DNA from: a virus
Length of the DNA stretch: 48,689 bases
Virus record (IMG/VR): IMGVR_UViG_3300021141_000015
Span: 1 to 48,689 of that record
Strand: one strand, 5' to 3'
In this document: piece by piece, positions 1 to 6,375 of the stretch
Numbering within the stretch: the first letter of the stretch is position 1
Layout: the number at the start of each line of letters is the position of its first letter
Made by a program: the position numbers and the translations under genes
Notes under the pieces: generated by a model
What the model was told of the DNA's origin: nothing
Database searches by the model: none
The model's input: only the letters and a program-made list of their open reading frames with translations

Positions 1-116
1 GTATTTTGCCAGATATTAAGCTCGACATTCCTACAGATATTAAGCTCGACATTCCTACAGATATTATCCCCGACATTACGCCAGACATTATCCCAAATCT
101 GCTCTTCGATATTCAT
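1..116 (-). CDS. Tetrapeptide-repeat small protein, 3' part cut by window edge
   Basis: The reading frame starts at 116 (MNIEEQIWDNVW) and runs off the left edge, so at least 38 residues are present. It shares the N-terminal signature MNIEEQIW with the next genes and continues as a four-residue repeat with V or I at every fourth position (DNVW, RNVG, DNIC, RNVE). Its start overlaps the stop of the gene at 113-301 in an ATGA arrangement, so it is the last visible member of a translationally coupled array. A 24-base direct repeat lies inside it. Function unknown. Confidence 0.7.
   Translation of the reverse strand, partial: MNIEEQIWDNVWRNVGDNICRNVELNICRNVELNIWQN
11..66. repeat. 24-bp direct tandem repeat inside repeat-protein gene
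   Basis: Two perfect adjacent copies of a 24-base unit occupy 11-34 and 35-58, and an incomplete third copy begins at 59. The unit length is a multiple of 12 bases, so each copy adds two four-residue protein repeats without shifting frame. This looks like a recent expansion of the tetrapeptide repeat. Confidence 0.9.
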
Positions 117-301
117 TTGAAACTTTTGTATTGATGCCTAACTTTATCCGCTACATTGCGACAGACATTCTGCCTGACATTGCGTAAGACATTATCCCCG
201 ACATTACATCTAACAGCATAACTGATATTAATAAAGTTTTTACACCAAATTTTTTGACTGATAATAAAGACATTACTCCAAATCTGTTCCTCTATATTCA
301 T
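113..301 (-). CDS. Tetrapeptide-repeat small protein, array member
   Basis: A 62-residue protein starting MNIEEQIWSNV, a signature shared with several neighbours. The C-terminal half follows a four-residue period (CNVG, DNVL, RNVR, QNVC, RNVA, DKVR). It overlaps both neighbours by four bases (ATGA), pointing to coupled translation within one operon. The repeat places a hydrophobic side chain at every fourth position, compatible with an amphipathic helix or a tightly turned beta structure. I know of no described family that it clearly matches. Confidence 0.75.
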   Translation of the reverse strand: MNIEEQIWSNVFIISQKIWCKNFINISYAVRCNVGDNVLRNVRQNVCRNVADKVRHQYKSFK

Positions 302-501
302 TTGATACTTTTGTATTGACGCTTAATATTGTCTCTAACATTATCTCGAACATTGTCTTGAGTATTAATCCAGACATTATTTAATACATTACCCCAGACT
401 TTATCTGAGACATTATCTGAGACTTCATCACTGACAATATTTGAAACATTATTTAATGTGCCATCCAAAACATTATTATAGATTTGCTCTTCTAAAGTCA
501 T
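298..501 (-). CDS. Tetrapeptide-repeat small protein, array member
   Basis: A 67-residue protein beginning MTLEEQIYNNV. The repeat is very regular from about residue 18: SNIV, SDEV, SDNV, SDKV, WGNV, LNNV, then RDNV twice. It ends IKRQYKSIK, close to the ends of its neighbours (QYKSFK, RQSKSIK), so paralogy extends over the whole length. ATGA overlaps on both sides. Function unknown. Confidence 0.75.
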   Translation of the reverse strand: MTLEEQIYNNVLDGTLNNVSNIVSDEVSDNVSDKVWGNVLNNVWINTQDNVRDNVRDNIKRQYKSIK

Positions 502-698
502 TTGATGCTTTTAGATTGACGCTTAACATTTTGCCAGACATTACGCTTGACACTATCCCAGGCAATCATTGATACATTATCTCTGATTTTATCTCGGACA
601 CTACCCCAGACATTATCAACGTAAATACTTTCGAGCTCACGCCAGATTTTTTCAGTGCCATTAACAACATTATCCCAAATCCGCTCATCAATATTCAT
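498..698 (-). CDS. Tetrapeptide-repeat small protein, array member
   Basis: I place the start at 698 (MNIDERIWDNV) because it matches the family signature and overlaps the upstream gene by only 11 bases; an upstream in-frame start would overlap it far more. The 66-residue product ends with RNVWQNVKRQSKSIK. A spacer of about 25 residues (NGTEKIWRELESIYV) is less regular than the rest. Same coupled operon. Confidence 0.7.
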   Translation of the reverse strand: MNIDERIWDNVVNGTEKIWRELESIYVDNVWGSVRDKIRDNVSMIAWDSVKRNVWQNVKRQSKSIK

Positions 699-891
699 AC
701 TCTTGGATGCGTTTGTATACACTTCTAATGTTATTGTATGTATTGTCCCATACATTATGTTCGACGCTGTACCGTACACTATACAGGATATTATTGTCTA
801 TATTGGTCCAAATATCGCTTAAGATACTATACTTGATATCTCCCCAAGCATTACTTCTGATATTATTCCAGATGTGCTCTCTGTTATTCAT
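688..891 (-). CDS. Tetrapeptide-repeat small protein, array member (diverged)
   Basis: The start is set at 891 (MNNREHIWNNI) by family similarity. The 67-residue product keeps the four-residue rhythm (SDIW, TNID, NNIL, YSVR, YSVE, HNVW, DNTY, NNIR) but is richer in Tyr and Ile than its neighbours and ends QEYEY. It overlaps the gene upstream by 8 bases and the one downstream by 11. Function unknown. Confidence 0.65.
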   Translation of the reverse strand: MNNREHIWNNIRSNAWGDIKYSILSDIWTNIDNNILYSVRYSVEHNVWDNTYNNIRSVYKRIQEYEY

Positions 892-1090
892 ATATGTCTT
901 CTGCTGATGTATATTGATACAACTCAACATTACGGCCGACATTGCGTCCGACCCTATCTCTAATATCACGCAAGGCCTTATCTCTGACCTCGCGGAAGGT
1001 ATTATTTGCTACACTATACCAGAGATTGTCCCAGACCCTACATCTGACCATATATATCGTGTCGTCTTCAATAAGTTCTTTAGTAGTCAT
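884..1090 (-). CDS. Tetrapeptide-repeat small protein, array member (variant N-terminus)
   Basis: A 68-residue protein beginning MTTKELIEDDTIYMV, without the MNIxxQ signature, but with the repeat in the middle (CRVW, DNLW, YSVA, then DKAL, RDIR, DRVG, RNVG, RNVE). The acidic tail TSAEDIYE is unlike the basic tails of its neighbours. It sits between array members at the same spacing. Confidence 0.65.
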   Translation of the reverse strand: MTTKELIEDDTIYMVRCRVWDNLWYSVANNTFREVRDKALRDIRDRVGRNVGRNVELYQYTSAEDIYE

Positions 1091-1093
1091 AAA

Positions 1094-1291
1094 TCAAAAA
1101 CTCTGGACTTTCGAATCAAAAATCCTGATAGCACTCCAGATATTATCCCAGACCTTGTCTCCGACATTACATCTGACATTGCGCCAGACATTAGTATTAA
1201 CATCATTATCGACCTTATCGCGAATCTTATCTCTAAGATTTTCGTAGACGATATGCCGGAGATCAGTTCCAATCTGCTTTCTAATATTCAT
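1094..1291 (-). CDS. Tetrapeptide-repeat small protein, most regular member
   Basis: A 65-residue protein starting MNIRKQIGTDL. From about residue 20 it is an almost perfect run of eight four-residue units, KIRD, KVDN, DVNT, NVWR, NVRC, NVGD, KVWD, NIWS, with V or I always second. It is the clearest view of the repeat rule. There is a three-base gap to the downstream gene and a four-base overlap with the upstream one. Confidence 0.75.
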   Translation of the reverse strand: MNIRKQIGTDLRHIVYENLRDKIRDKVDNDVNTNVWRNVRCNVGDKVWDNIWSAIRIFDSKVQSF

Positions 1292-1494
1292 ACTTTGCTA
1301 TTTTTCGTATTAAACTTTACTACATTATGAACATTAAATCGGGTAATAATCTTTACCTTGCTATGGACATTATTCCAGACATTATCACTAACGCTCGTCC
1401 AGGCTTTTTCGCAAATGCCGTCCCAGACATTGCGCCAGACATTATCGTAGACTTTTTGGTATACATCATCCCAAGCCTGCTTTTCAATATTCAT
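1288..1494 (-). CDS. Tetrapeptide-repeat small protein, array member
   Basis: A 68-residue protein starting MNIEKQAWDDVYQKV. The family signature and the repeat (DNVW, RNVW, DGIC, EKAW, TSVS, DNVW, NNVH) are clear. The last 20 residues lose the period. ATGA overlaps on both sides. Confidence 0.75.
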   Translation of the reverse strand: MNIEKQAWDDVYQKVYDNVWRNVWDGICEKAWTSVSDNVWNNVHSKVKIITRFNVHNVVKFNTKNSKV

Positions 1495-1697
1495 ACTCTG
1501 TTTCTTCGAGCGTTAAGTTTAACATTGAGTCCAATACTGCTCCAGATATTATTGCTAACTGTCTCAGTGAGATTGGCAAGGACTTTAAGCCGGACTCTCT
1601 CGGCGATACTATCTCTGACATTGTTGGCAGTTTGTCTGTTCACAATATTTTGAGTTTGCAAACAGACACTATATTGAATCTGTTTATTAATGCTCAT
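1491..1697 (-). CDS. Tetrapeptide-repeat small protein, array member
   Basis: A 68-residue protein starting MSINKQIQYSV. The repeat is looser (NNVR, DSIA, ERVR, LKVL, ANLT, ETVS, NNIW, SSIG, LNVK). It overlaps the first gene of the operon by four bases. It is probably the second gene translated from the promoter at 1883. Confidence 0.7.
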   Translation of the reverse strand: MSINKQIQYSVCLQTQNIVNRQTANNVRDSIAERVRLKVLANLTETVSNNIWSSIGLNVKLNARRNRV

Positions 1698-1882
1698 AGA
1701 CTACGATAGCGCATTTCTTGGTCAACAGCAGCCTCCAGCCTATCATATAGACCTCGGGCAGCGGCCGCTCGCTCCATAGCAGTAAGGCGCTCACTCGTTA
1801 GAGCATGAAGCCTCATCAAAATATCGTCTGACGCGTCTTGCAAGATTTCTTCAAAGATGTCGTAAAAGTTTTCTTCTTTCAT
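1694..1882 (-). CDS. Small helical protein, first gene of the repeat-protein operon
   Basis: A 62-residue protein (MKEENFYDIFEEIL...) directly behind an early box, with its ATG six bases after TATAAT. It is acidic, Ala/Glu/Arg-rich and predicted helical, and lacks the tetrapeptide repeat. Its stop overlaps the first repeat gene (ATGA), so it heads the operon running to the left edge. Function unknown. Confidence 0.7.
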   Translation of the reverse strand: MKEENFYDIFEEILQDASDDILMRLHALTSERLTAMERAAAARGLYDRLEAAVDQEMRYRSL

Positions 1883-1905
1883 ATTATTATTATATCAGAG
1901 TTCCC
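1883..1905 (-). promoter_or_regulatory. Early box, leaderless type, heading the repeat-gene operon
   Basis: On the minus strand it reads GGGAACTCTGA, then TATAAT, then six bases, then ATG of the 1694-1882 gene. The TGA in the box is the stop codon of the gene upstream. Confidence 0.7.
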
Positions 1906-2152
1906 GTGCGGGAGTTATAGTTTGTTCTTGATAAGAAACGACAATACCTTTTACATTGCCTCTAATATTGGACCACACTCTTGCTCTATTAAACATAACT
2001 CTTTCATAGATATGGTCGCCGATATTATCTACAACAATGCTCATAAGTTTTTTTCTGACATTGCGTCCTACTCCAAAATATATATCAGTATGAGCGACTT
2101 GAATAATCTTCTCTGAAAGCCTAATAGGCCTCTTTGCGGCTTCTTTATTCAT
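1895..2152 (-). CDS. Hypothetical small protein with remote repeat-family similarity
   Basis: The start at 2152 (MNKEAAKRPIRL) is preferred over an upstream one at 2170 because the latter would run into the gene at 2161-2400. The product has 85 residues. The segment RVWSNIRGNVKGIVV resembles the tetrapeptide repeat. Its last codons and TGA stop (AREL-stop) lie inside the early box of the next gene. Confidence 0.6.
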   Translation of the reverse strand: MNKEAAKRPIRLSEKIIQVAHTDIYFGVGRNVRKKLMSIVVDNIGDHIYERVMFNRARVWSNIRGNVKGIVVSYQEQTITPAREL

Positions 2153-2160
2153 AATATACT

Positions 2161-2400
2161 TCACAGCCAATCATTCTCGCGCTCCTGACCTTCTTTAAGG
2201 AGGTTAAGACGTATTTTAGCATCTCCGAGCAAAAAGTTATCTCTCATAGTAAACTGATAACCCATCGCGGTAGCCTGCTCGCCAGCGCTAACAAACGCTT
2301 CCAGAATGTCGATTGGGGTCTCTTTGAAAAGACTATAAGATTGTCCCATTGTCTCGCACTCTTGAAGTCTCTCAGTAAATACAGTTGAAGTCATTTTCAT
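2161..2400 (-). CDS. Hypothetical phage protein
   Basis: A 79-residue soluble protein (MKMTSTVFTERLQECETMG...) with its ATG exactly six bases after TATAAT of an early box. No recognised motif and no membrane segment. Downstream it is followed after eight bases by the 1895-2152 gene. Confidence 0.6.
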   Translation of the reverse strand: MKMTSTVFTERLQECETMGQSYSLFKETPIDILEAFVSAGEQATAMGYQFTMRDNFLLGDAKIRLNLLKEGQERENDWL

Positions 2401-2422
2401 ATTATTATTATATCAGAGTTCC
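2401..2422 (-). promoter_or_regulatory. Early box, leaderless type
   Basis: CGGAACTCTGA then TATAAT, six bases, ATG of 2161-2400. Here the upstream gene ends about 20 bases earlier, so the TGA in the box terminates nothing visible; the box is kept anyway, which argues that it is a signal and not just a gene end. Confidence 0.65.
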
Positions 2423-2442
2423 GTTCCGGCGCCAATATATAC

Positions 2443-2637
2443 TTACTGTATCTTTTTACGTTTTATAGCGCCGCCAACGTTCCGTAAAACAATATTTCCG
2501 GGAGCGCGAAGACTAAATGAAACCATTAGGGCTGCCTGCTCGGAAGCATTATTGTCAATAGCATTTTCCAATCGCGCGATAATGTTGTCTGACGCCTTAT
2601 CCCAGACATTCCAAAAAGTTAAGTCAAACAGTTTCAT
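2443..2637 (-). CDS. Hypothetical small protein, repeat-family relative
   Basis: A 64-residue protein starting MKLFDLTFWNVWDKASDNIIARL; the WNVWDKASDNI segment resembles the tetrapeptide repeat family. It ends in a basic tail (KRKKIQ). It overlaps 2634-2819 by four bases. Confidence 0.55.
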   Translation of the reverse strand: MKLFDLTFWNVWDKASDNIIARLENAIDNNASEQAALMVSFSLRAPGNIVLRNVGGAIKRKKIQ

Positions 2638-2819
2638 ATGTATGATTTTATTGTTCTGAGCACTCTGTTAGGGGTAAATAAAAGACTTTTATTCCAAATC
2701 TCCCAAAGCAGAATAGGCTCTACTTTATCATGGCAACTGCTGTACAACTGTCTCGCTACAGTAGTCTTTGCGTCGACGAATATCTGGTCAGCGATAGATG
2801 ATGTATTATTATTTTTCAT
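2634..2819 (-). CDS. Hypothetical small protein
   Basis: A 61-residue protein (MKNNNTSSIADQIFVDAKTTV). It is coupled to 2443-2637 by an ATGA overlap. Its N-terminal layout (helix starting with an acidic/Gln stretch, then V every few residues) is weakly like the repeat family. Function unknown. Confidence 0.5.
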   Translation of the reverse strand: MKNNNTSSIADQIFVDAKTTVARQLYSSCHDKVEPILLWEIWNKSLLFTPNRVLRTIKSYI

Positions 2820-2892
2820 TCAACTCTGTTAAAATAAAAATAAAAAGCAATAGCAGACTAAGAACGACACTTGAAAATACAATCTCAAACAT
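2809..2892 (-). CDS. Candidate 27-residue membrane peptide
   Basis: A frame starting at 2892 (MFEIVFSSVVLSL) has one hydrophobic segment of about 18 residues followed by LTELNEK. It overlaps the next gene by 11 bases, an overlap length seen elsewhere here. It lies just downstream of the GC-rich DUF1501 gene. Support is only composition and position. Confidence 0.4.
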   Translation of the reverse strand: MFEIVFSSVVLSLLLLFIFILTELNEK

Positions 2893-2932
2893 AAAGCACT
2901 AATATTGTAATGTGCGGATCGACACCCTGCTC

Positions 2933-4252
2933 TCAGGAGAACAGAGGCATGATTGGGTGCCCTTCGGTGACAATCTGATCCGTTTTCGGATCGCGAGTAT
3001 GACCTGCCACGAGGAACGGGCGGCCGGACGGCGCGTAAATCACCTTGTTGAGGTCAAGTCCCATCGCGTAGGCGATGGTGGCATTGAAGTCCTTGGCTTC
3101 GACTGGATTCTCCTTCACCGCGATACCCTTCTCGTCGGAAGATCCGTAGACTTGGCCACCGGTAATGCCACCGCCAGCGAACATGGTCGAGAACACGCGT
3201 GGGTGGTGGTCTCGGCCGCCGTTGACGTTGATCACCGGGGTCCGGCCAAACTCCGTCCCGACGCAGATAAGGGTCTTCTCGAAGAGTCCGTCAGCTTTGA
3301 GATCATCGATGAGCGAGGCGAGGGCTTGGTCGAGCTGACCACCGGTCTGCGGGATCGCATTCCAGAGGTCGTTGTGCATGTCCCAACCGCCGGAGACGAC
3401 TTCGACGAAACGAACGCCGGAGCTGACAAGGCGCTTGGCAAGCATCGCGCCCTTGCCGACGCGGGTGTTGCCGTAGCGTTGCACCTTTTGGTCGTAGTCC
3501 TTCTCCTTCATGAGATCGAAGGTTTCGAGGTCTTCGCTCTTCATGAGCTTGAGGGTTTCCTCGTAAAACTGGGTGTAGGCCTTCACCTCGTCCGTCTGGA
3601 ACTTGCGACGGAACGCTTCGTCGAAGGTGTTCATGAGATCGAGACGCTTGTCGAAGAGGTCTTCACCCACGCCATCGAAGGGACGCGCGTTTTGCACCCC
3701 TTTATCCGGATCACCGATCGGGAGGGGGGCGAGAGCGGGACCAAAGAAGCCGGCGCCCGGGTGCTCGCCGCCGCCGCCGATGACGACGGAGTCGGGGAGG
3801 GTGTCGTGTTTCTTGCCAAGGAGAGTCTGCGCCCAAGGACCCATGGAGGGGTGGATGATGGTGGCACGGGGCTCGTAGCTGGTGCGCATCCAGTAGGCAC
3901 CACCGCGGTGGTCGCCCGTCTTCTGCGTCATCGAGCGGATCACGGCGATGTCCTTGAAGCGCTTGGCGAGTTCGGGCATGAACTCGGCGAGTTGGACGCC
4001 TGCGACACCGGTGTCGATTCCCTTCGTCGCCCCACCGGTTTCAGTGCCGGGCTTGGGATCGAAGGTCTCCATGTGGGTCATACCGCCCGACATGTAGAAG
4101 AAGATGACGTGCTCAGCCTTGCCTCCACCGGCAGCGCGAAGGGGCTTCGCGGCGCCAATGGGCAGGACGCTCACCCCGAGGGCGGTTTTGGCTGCGCGCG
4201 CCACAAATTGGCGGCGGCTCAGTTGGTCGAGTCGGTTCAGTGCGTCTTTCAT
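2933..4252 (-). CDS. DUF1501 family protein with Tat signal (horizontally acquired)
   Basis: A 439-residue protein. It begins with a twin-arginine signal (LSRRQFVARAA near residues 11-21, then a hydrophobic stretch and an Ala-Ala-Gly-Gly cleavage region). The body has the DUF1501 pattern: an early FFYMSGGMTHMETFDPKP segment, MRTSYEPRA, SGGWDMHNDLW, and GTEFGRTP with GGRDHHPR. DUF1501 belongs to the alkaline-phosphatase-like/sulfatase fold and is abundant in Planctomycetota and Verrucomicrobiota; its exact reaction is not established. The start at 4252 is preferred because the Tat signal begins there. The coding region is far richer in GC than all flanking DNA, a sign of recent transfer. Length suggests a complete gene. 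Confidence 0.9.
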   Translation of the reverse strand: MKDALNRLDQLSRRQFVARAAKTALGVSVLPIGAAKPLRAAGGGKAEHVIFFYMSGGMTHMETFDPKPGTETGGATKGIDTGVAGVQLAEFMPELAKRFKDIAVIRSMTQKTGDHRGGAYWMRTSYEPRATIIHPSMGPWAQTLLGKKHDTLPDSVVIGGGGEHPGAGFFGPALAPLPIGDPDKGVQNARPFDGVGEDLFDKRLDLMNTFDEAFRRKFQTDEVKAYTQFYEETLKLMKSEDLETFDLMKEKDYDQKVQRYGNTRVGKGAMLAKRLVSSGVRFVEVVSGGWDMHNDLWNAIPQTGGQLDQALASLIDDLKADGLFEKTLICVGTEFGRTPVINVNGGRDHHPRVFSTMFAGGGITGGQVYGSSDEKGIAVKENPVEAKDFNATIAYAMGLDLNKVIYAPSGRPFLVAGHTRDPKTDQIVTEGHPIMPLFS

Positions 4253-4271
4253 TATTGTATTGTAGTTAGTA

Positions 4272-4613
4272 TTAGTCTCGAACATTACGAAGAGCCTCGC
4301 TGAAGTAATCATACTCCTGCTGGAAGCCGAACTCGTAAGATCCGGGAGCGATATCGATCGAGGTATGACGATCGGCTTTGACACATCGAATCTGAGTCGG
4401 AATCGAGTTCTTCATAAAGAGCTTCCCGCCGGGAGACTCGAAGAACTGAACCCCTTCAAAGAGGTCGACGACGTGATGATTGCCAGTCACCTCGGAATCA
4501 GCGACGATCATATACCCTTGAGTCGTATTAGGACTCTTAAGCACAGCATCGTTAGGGATTTTACCAGGGGTGACAATACACTCACCGTGAAGAATACATT
4601 CGTTGTTTTTCAT
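4272..4613 (-). CDS. DUF6745-associated small protein
   Basis: A 113-residue protein. The pattern VTGNHHVVDL in the middle and PGSYEFGFQQEYDY near the end match a short bacterial family, as I remember it, commonly found beside DUF6745 genes (VTGHxH and QxEY motifs). The DUF6745 gene lies directly upstream in the same direction, supporting a functional pair. Role unknown. An early box sits before the start with about eight bases of extra leader. Confidence 0.65.
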   Translation of the reverse strand: MKNNECILHGECIVTPGKIPNDAVLKSPNTTQGYMIVADSEVTGNHHVVDLFEGVQFFESPGGKLFMKNSIPTQIRCVKADRHTSIDIAPGSYEFGFQQEYDYFSEALRNVRD

Positions 4614-4621
4614 ATCTATAC

Positions 4622-4643
4622 TTATATTATAATCTAGTTCCTT
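4622..4643 (-). promoter_or_regulatory. Early box with short leader
   Basis: AAGGAACTAGAT then TATAAT on the minus strand. The start codon at 4613 is farther than six bases away, so this transcript would have a leader of several bases. Confidence 0.55.
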
Positions 4644-4666
4644 ATCTTTTCTACTTTTGTTTTTTA

Positions 4667-5632
4667 TTACGCAATACCAGCAATCTTCAGTTCACGTCCG
4701 CCAAGTCGCTCCTTAACAGCATCGGCCAGCGTTCGACATTGCGGAGAGACCGCCTCAACGTGAAAAACTCCCGTGGTCAAGTTTGTCATACGAAGATGCG
4801 GAGCATATCGAACACCCTGAAACAAGCAAGCCATATCCCACAGTTCATACTCAGACTTACTCCACCACACATCGTCATACTTCTCGTAGGAGTCAACCTT
4901 CTTGCCAAGCTCGAGCATTCGCTCGACCCCGAACTTGCGAACAAACTCAGTCTTTTGATCAGCATTCTTGATAGTATTATAATGCTTCAAGTCAAGCTGC
5001 TCACCCGGAGTAACCGCAAGATACTCATCGACCATAACTCCGTTAAGAGAATAAATCTTGAACGGCCCATGACCCTCATACTCAAGCGCAGGAGCGCCAT
5101 CGCAATGAAGTTGATTCTCTTCGTTAAGTTTAATAACGCTCGGCTTCTCAGAGACGATACAGACATTTTCGAGCGGATAAATCAGACCAAGCTTAGTCGT
5201 CTCTTCCCACATATCGTAGAGATTACGCAGATCGTTCGGGATCTCAATCTTCAGCTCGTTAAACATAAAGTCATAGAACGAGAAGACAGAGACAAAGAAC
5301 GAACCTTCTTGATACGGAAAGACCGGATCACCAACTTCGATATCTCGCTCACCCTTCGGCGTATTGAAGTAGTTATCAACACGCGCTTGAAGGTCATCAG
5401 GCGCAACTCCATTAGCGGCATAGTTGCAAGCAACCCAGCACTCGTTAGGATTCTTAAGAATCACGACAGGGGTCGTCGGACGCTCCAGAATATGCTTCTG
5501 GAAGTTATGAACGATACGCTCCGTCTCCTTCGGATCAAGGCGATCAGTATTAAGACCAATCTTGGTCCATTTAGCTACGTACTCAGGAAACTTAGCCTCC
5601 TGCTCAGCAGTCAGTTTTTCAATCTTACTCAT
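4667..5632 (-). CDS. DUF6745 domain protein
   Basis: A 321-residue protein. From about residue 175 the order of motifs fits DUF6745: LHCDGAPALEYEGHGPFKIY, a YSLNGVMVDE segment, NADQKTEFVRKFGVERML, then a C-terminal MACLFQGVRYAPHLRMTN, STGVxHVE-like TTGVFHVEAV and QCRTLADAV. DUF6745 proteins are found in cyanobacteria, actinobacteria and planctomycetes and have no assigned reaction. Base composition is higher in GC than the surrounding small phage genes, though less than the DUF1501 gene. It forms a cassette with 4272-4613. The start at 5632 lies about 40 bases after an early box. Confidence 0.75.
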   Translation of the reverse strand: MSKIEKLTAEQEAKFPEYVAKWTKIGLNTDRLDPKETERIVHNFQKHILERPTTPVVILKNPNECWVACNYAANGVAPDDLQARVDNYFNTPKGERDIEVGDPVFPYQEGSFFVSVFSFYDFMFNELKIEIPNDLRNLYDMWEETTKLGLIYPLENVCIVSEKPSVIKLNEENQLHCDGAPALEYEGHGPFKIYSLNGVMVDEYLAVTPGEQLDLKHYNTIKNADQKTEFVRKFGVERMLELGKKVDSYEKYDDVWWSKSEYELWDMACLFQGVRYAPHLRMTNLTTGVFHVEAVSPQCRTLADAVKERLGGRELKIAGIA

Positions 5633-5675
5633 ATTTATTTTAGTTTAGTTTAGTTTAAGTTTTGCTCTTCTCTTT

Positions 5676-5695
5676 TATTATATTAAAGTTCCTTA
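5676..5695 (-). promoter_or_regulatory. Early box with longer leader
   Basis: AAGGAACTTTAA then TATAAT; the TAA is the stop of 5683-6141. About 40 bases with repeated CTAAA units separate it from the DUF6745 start at 5632, so this copy must act at transcription and not as a ribosome signal. Confidence 0.6.
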
Positions 5696-6141
5696 TTACC
5701 TTCTTCCGCTTTTTCAATAACAGCCAGCGGCTCTTCTGAAGTCCTGTACGGTTCGTCATAGTTAACTCCCGTCATCTCACTCCAGTTGCGAGGGGAATCT
5801 TTCGACTCAACATAACCTTCCTCAATAGCATAGCCCCAAGAAAGTTCATGCCGGAAAGTCTGATGAAGGTCCCAAGCAATCTTAGAGATAGAGGGAGTAC
5901 AATCATGCTTAATGCCGAGCGAACTACCCCAACCATTTACATTGTTGTGAGTATACTTTGAAATAATCTTACCAATAGCATCCAGATCATCGTTATAGTC
6001 TGAATAGTTTAAGTTCGGGCGGAGCGGTAGTTGATCAAAAGCATTACGCCATTGACCCATACCGAGCCGAGCAATAACCTCAGTCGCAACAGAAAGGGTC
6101 GATAGTTGTCTCTCAGTTAGTTCTACTTTGTATTTCTTCAT
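5683..6141 (-). CDS. Conserved hypothetical phage protein
   Basis: A 152-residue soluble protein (MKKYKVELTERQLSTLSVATEVIARLG). The N-terminal helix (ELTERQLxxLSxATExIARLGMGQW) and the later WDLHQTFRHELSWG segment look like a conserved phage family of unknown role. ATG is six bases after TATAAT. It ends NKEL with its TAA inside the next early box. Confidence 0.65.
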   Translation of the reverse strand: MKKYKVELTERQLSTLSVATEVIARLGMGQWRNAFDQLPLRPNLNYSDYNDDLDAIGKIISKYTHNNVNGWGSSLGIKHDCTPSISKIAWDLHQTFRHELSWGYAIEEGYVESKDSPRNWSEMTGVNYDEPYRTSEEPLAVIEKAEEGNKEL

Positions 6142-6165
6142 ACTATTATTATATCAGAGTTCCCT
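6142..6165 (-). promoter_or_regulatory. Early box, leaderless type
   Basis: AAGGGAACTCTGA-TATAAT-six bases-ATG of 5683-6141. The TGA ends the 6154-6351 gene (EREL-stop). Confidence 0.7.
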
Positions 6166-6351
6166 TTCGGCAAAGAGTTTTACATTTTGAAAAATATTAT
6201 TATTACGCGTCATGTTGTTGGTGTTGCTATGGACATGGTCCCAGACATCTTCGTTAACAACATGCCTGACCCTTTTATAGACTTTAAGCCATACCTTGTC
6301 GCTAACTGGAGTATAAACTTTACAACGGACAGATTGTTTAATATTTCTCAC
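6154..6351 (-). CDS. Repeat-family small protein with GTG start
   Basis: A 65-residue protein (MRNIKQSVRCKVYTPV). VSDKVWLKVYKRV and VNEDVWDHVHSNT carry the tetrapeptide repeat, so it is a dispersed relative of the 1-1697 array. The start codon is GTG at 6351; an ATG two bases upstream is out of frame and reaches a stop at once. GTG sits exactly six bases after TATAAT, the same spacing as the ATG starts, which supports it. Confidence 0.6.
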   Translation of the reverse strand: MRNIKQSVRCKVYTPVSDKVWLKVYKRVRHVVNEDVWDHVHSNTNNMTRNNNIFQNVKLFAEREL

Positions 6352-6375
6352 ATCATTATTATATCAGAGTTCCTT
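6352..6375 (-). promoter_or_regulatory. Early box before a GTG start
   Basis: AAAGGAACTCTGA-TATAAT-six bases-GTG. The spacing to the first base of GTG equals that of the ATG cases. Confidence 0.65.

Noticed and set aside
707-1653. Plus-strand frames of 66-138 codons across the repeat array
   Set aside because: The 12-base periodic DNA keeps antisense frames open. Start signatures, ATGA overlaps and the early box support the minus strand.
1-1700. CRISPR array
   Set aside because: Repeats are short, 12-base periodic and coding, without spacer-repeat alternation.
2905-4258. Assembly chimera with bacterial contamination
   Set aside because: Not excluded, but the insert is one precise complete gene with a phage-like AT-rich leader, which a random chimera would rarely give. 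Kept as a real gene with a read-mapping check proposed.
2912-4303. Long plus-strand frame of 463 codons
   Set aside because: It is the antisense shadow of the GC-rich DUF1501 gene; the translated product has no family pattern, while the minus strand gives a complete Tat-signal DUF1501 protein.
4739-5653. Plus-strand frame of 304 codons
   Set aside because: Antisense shadow of the DUF6745 gene, with Arg/Leu-rich meaningless composition.
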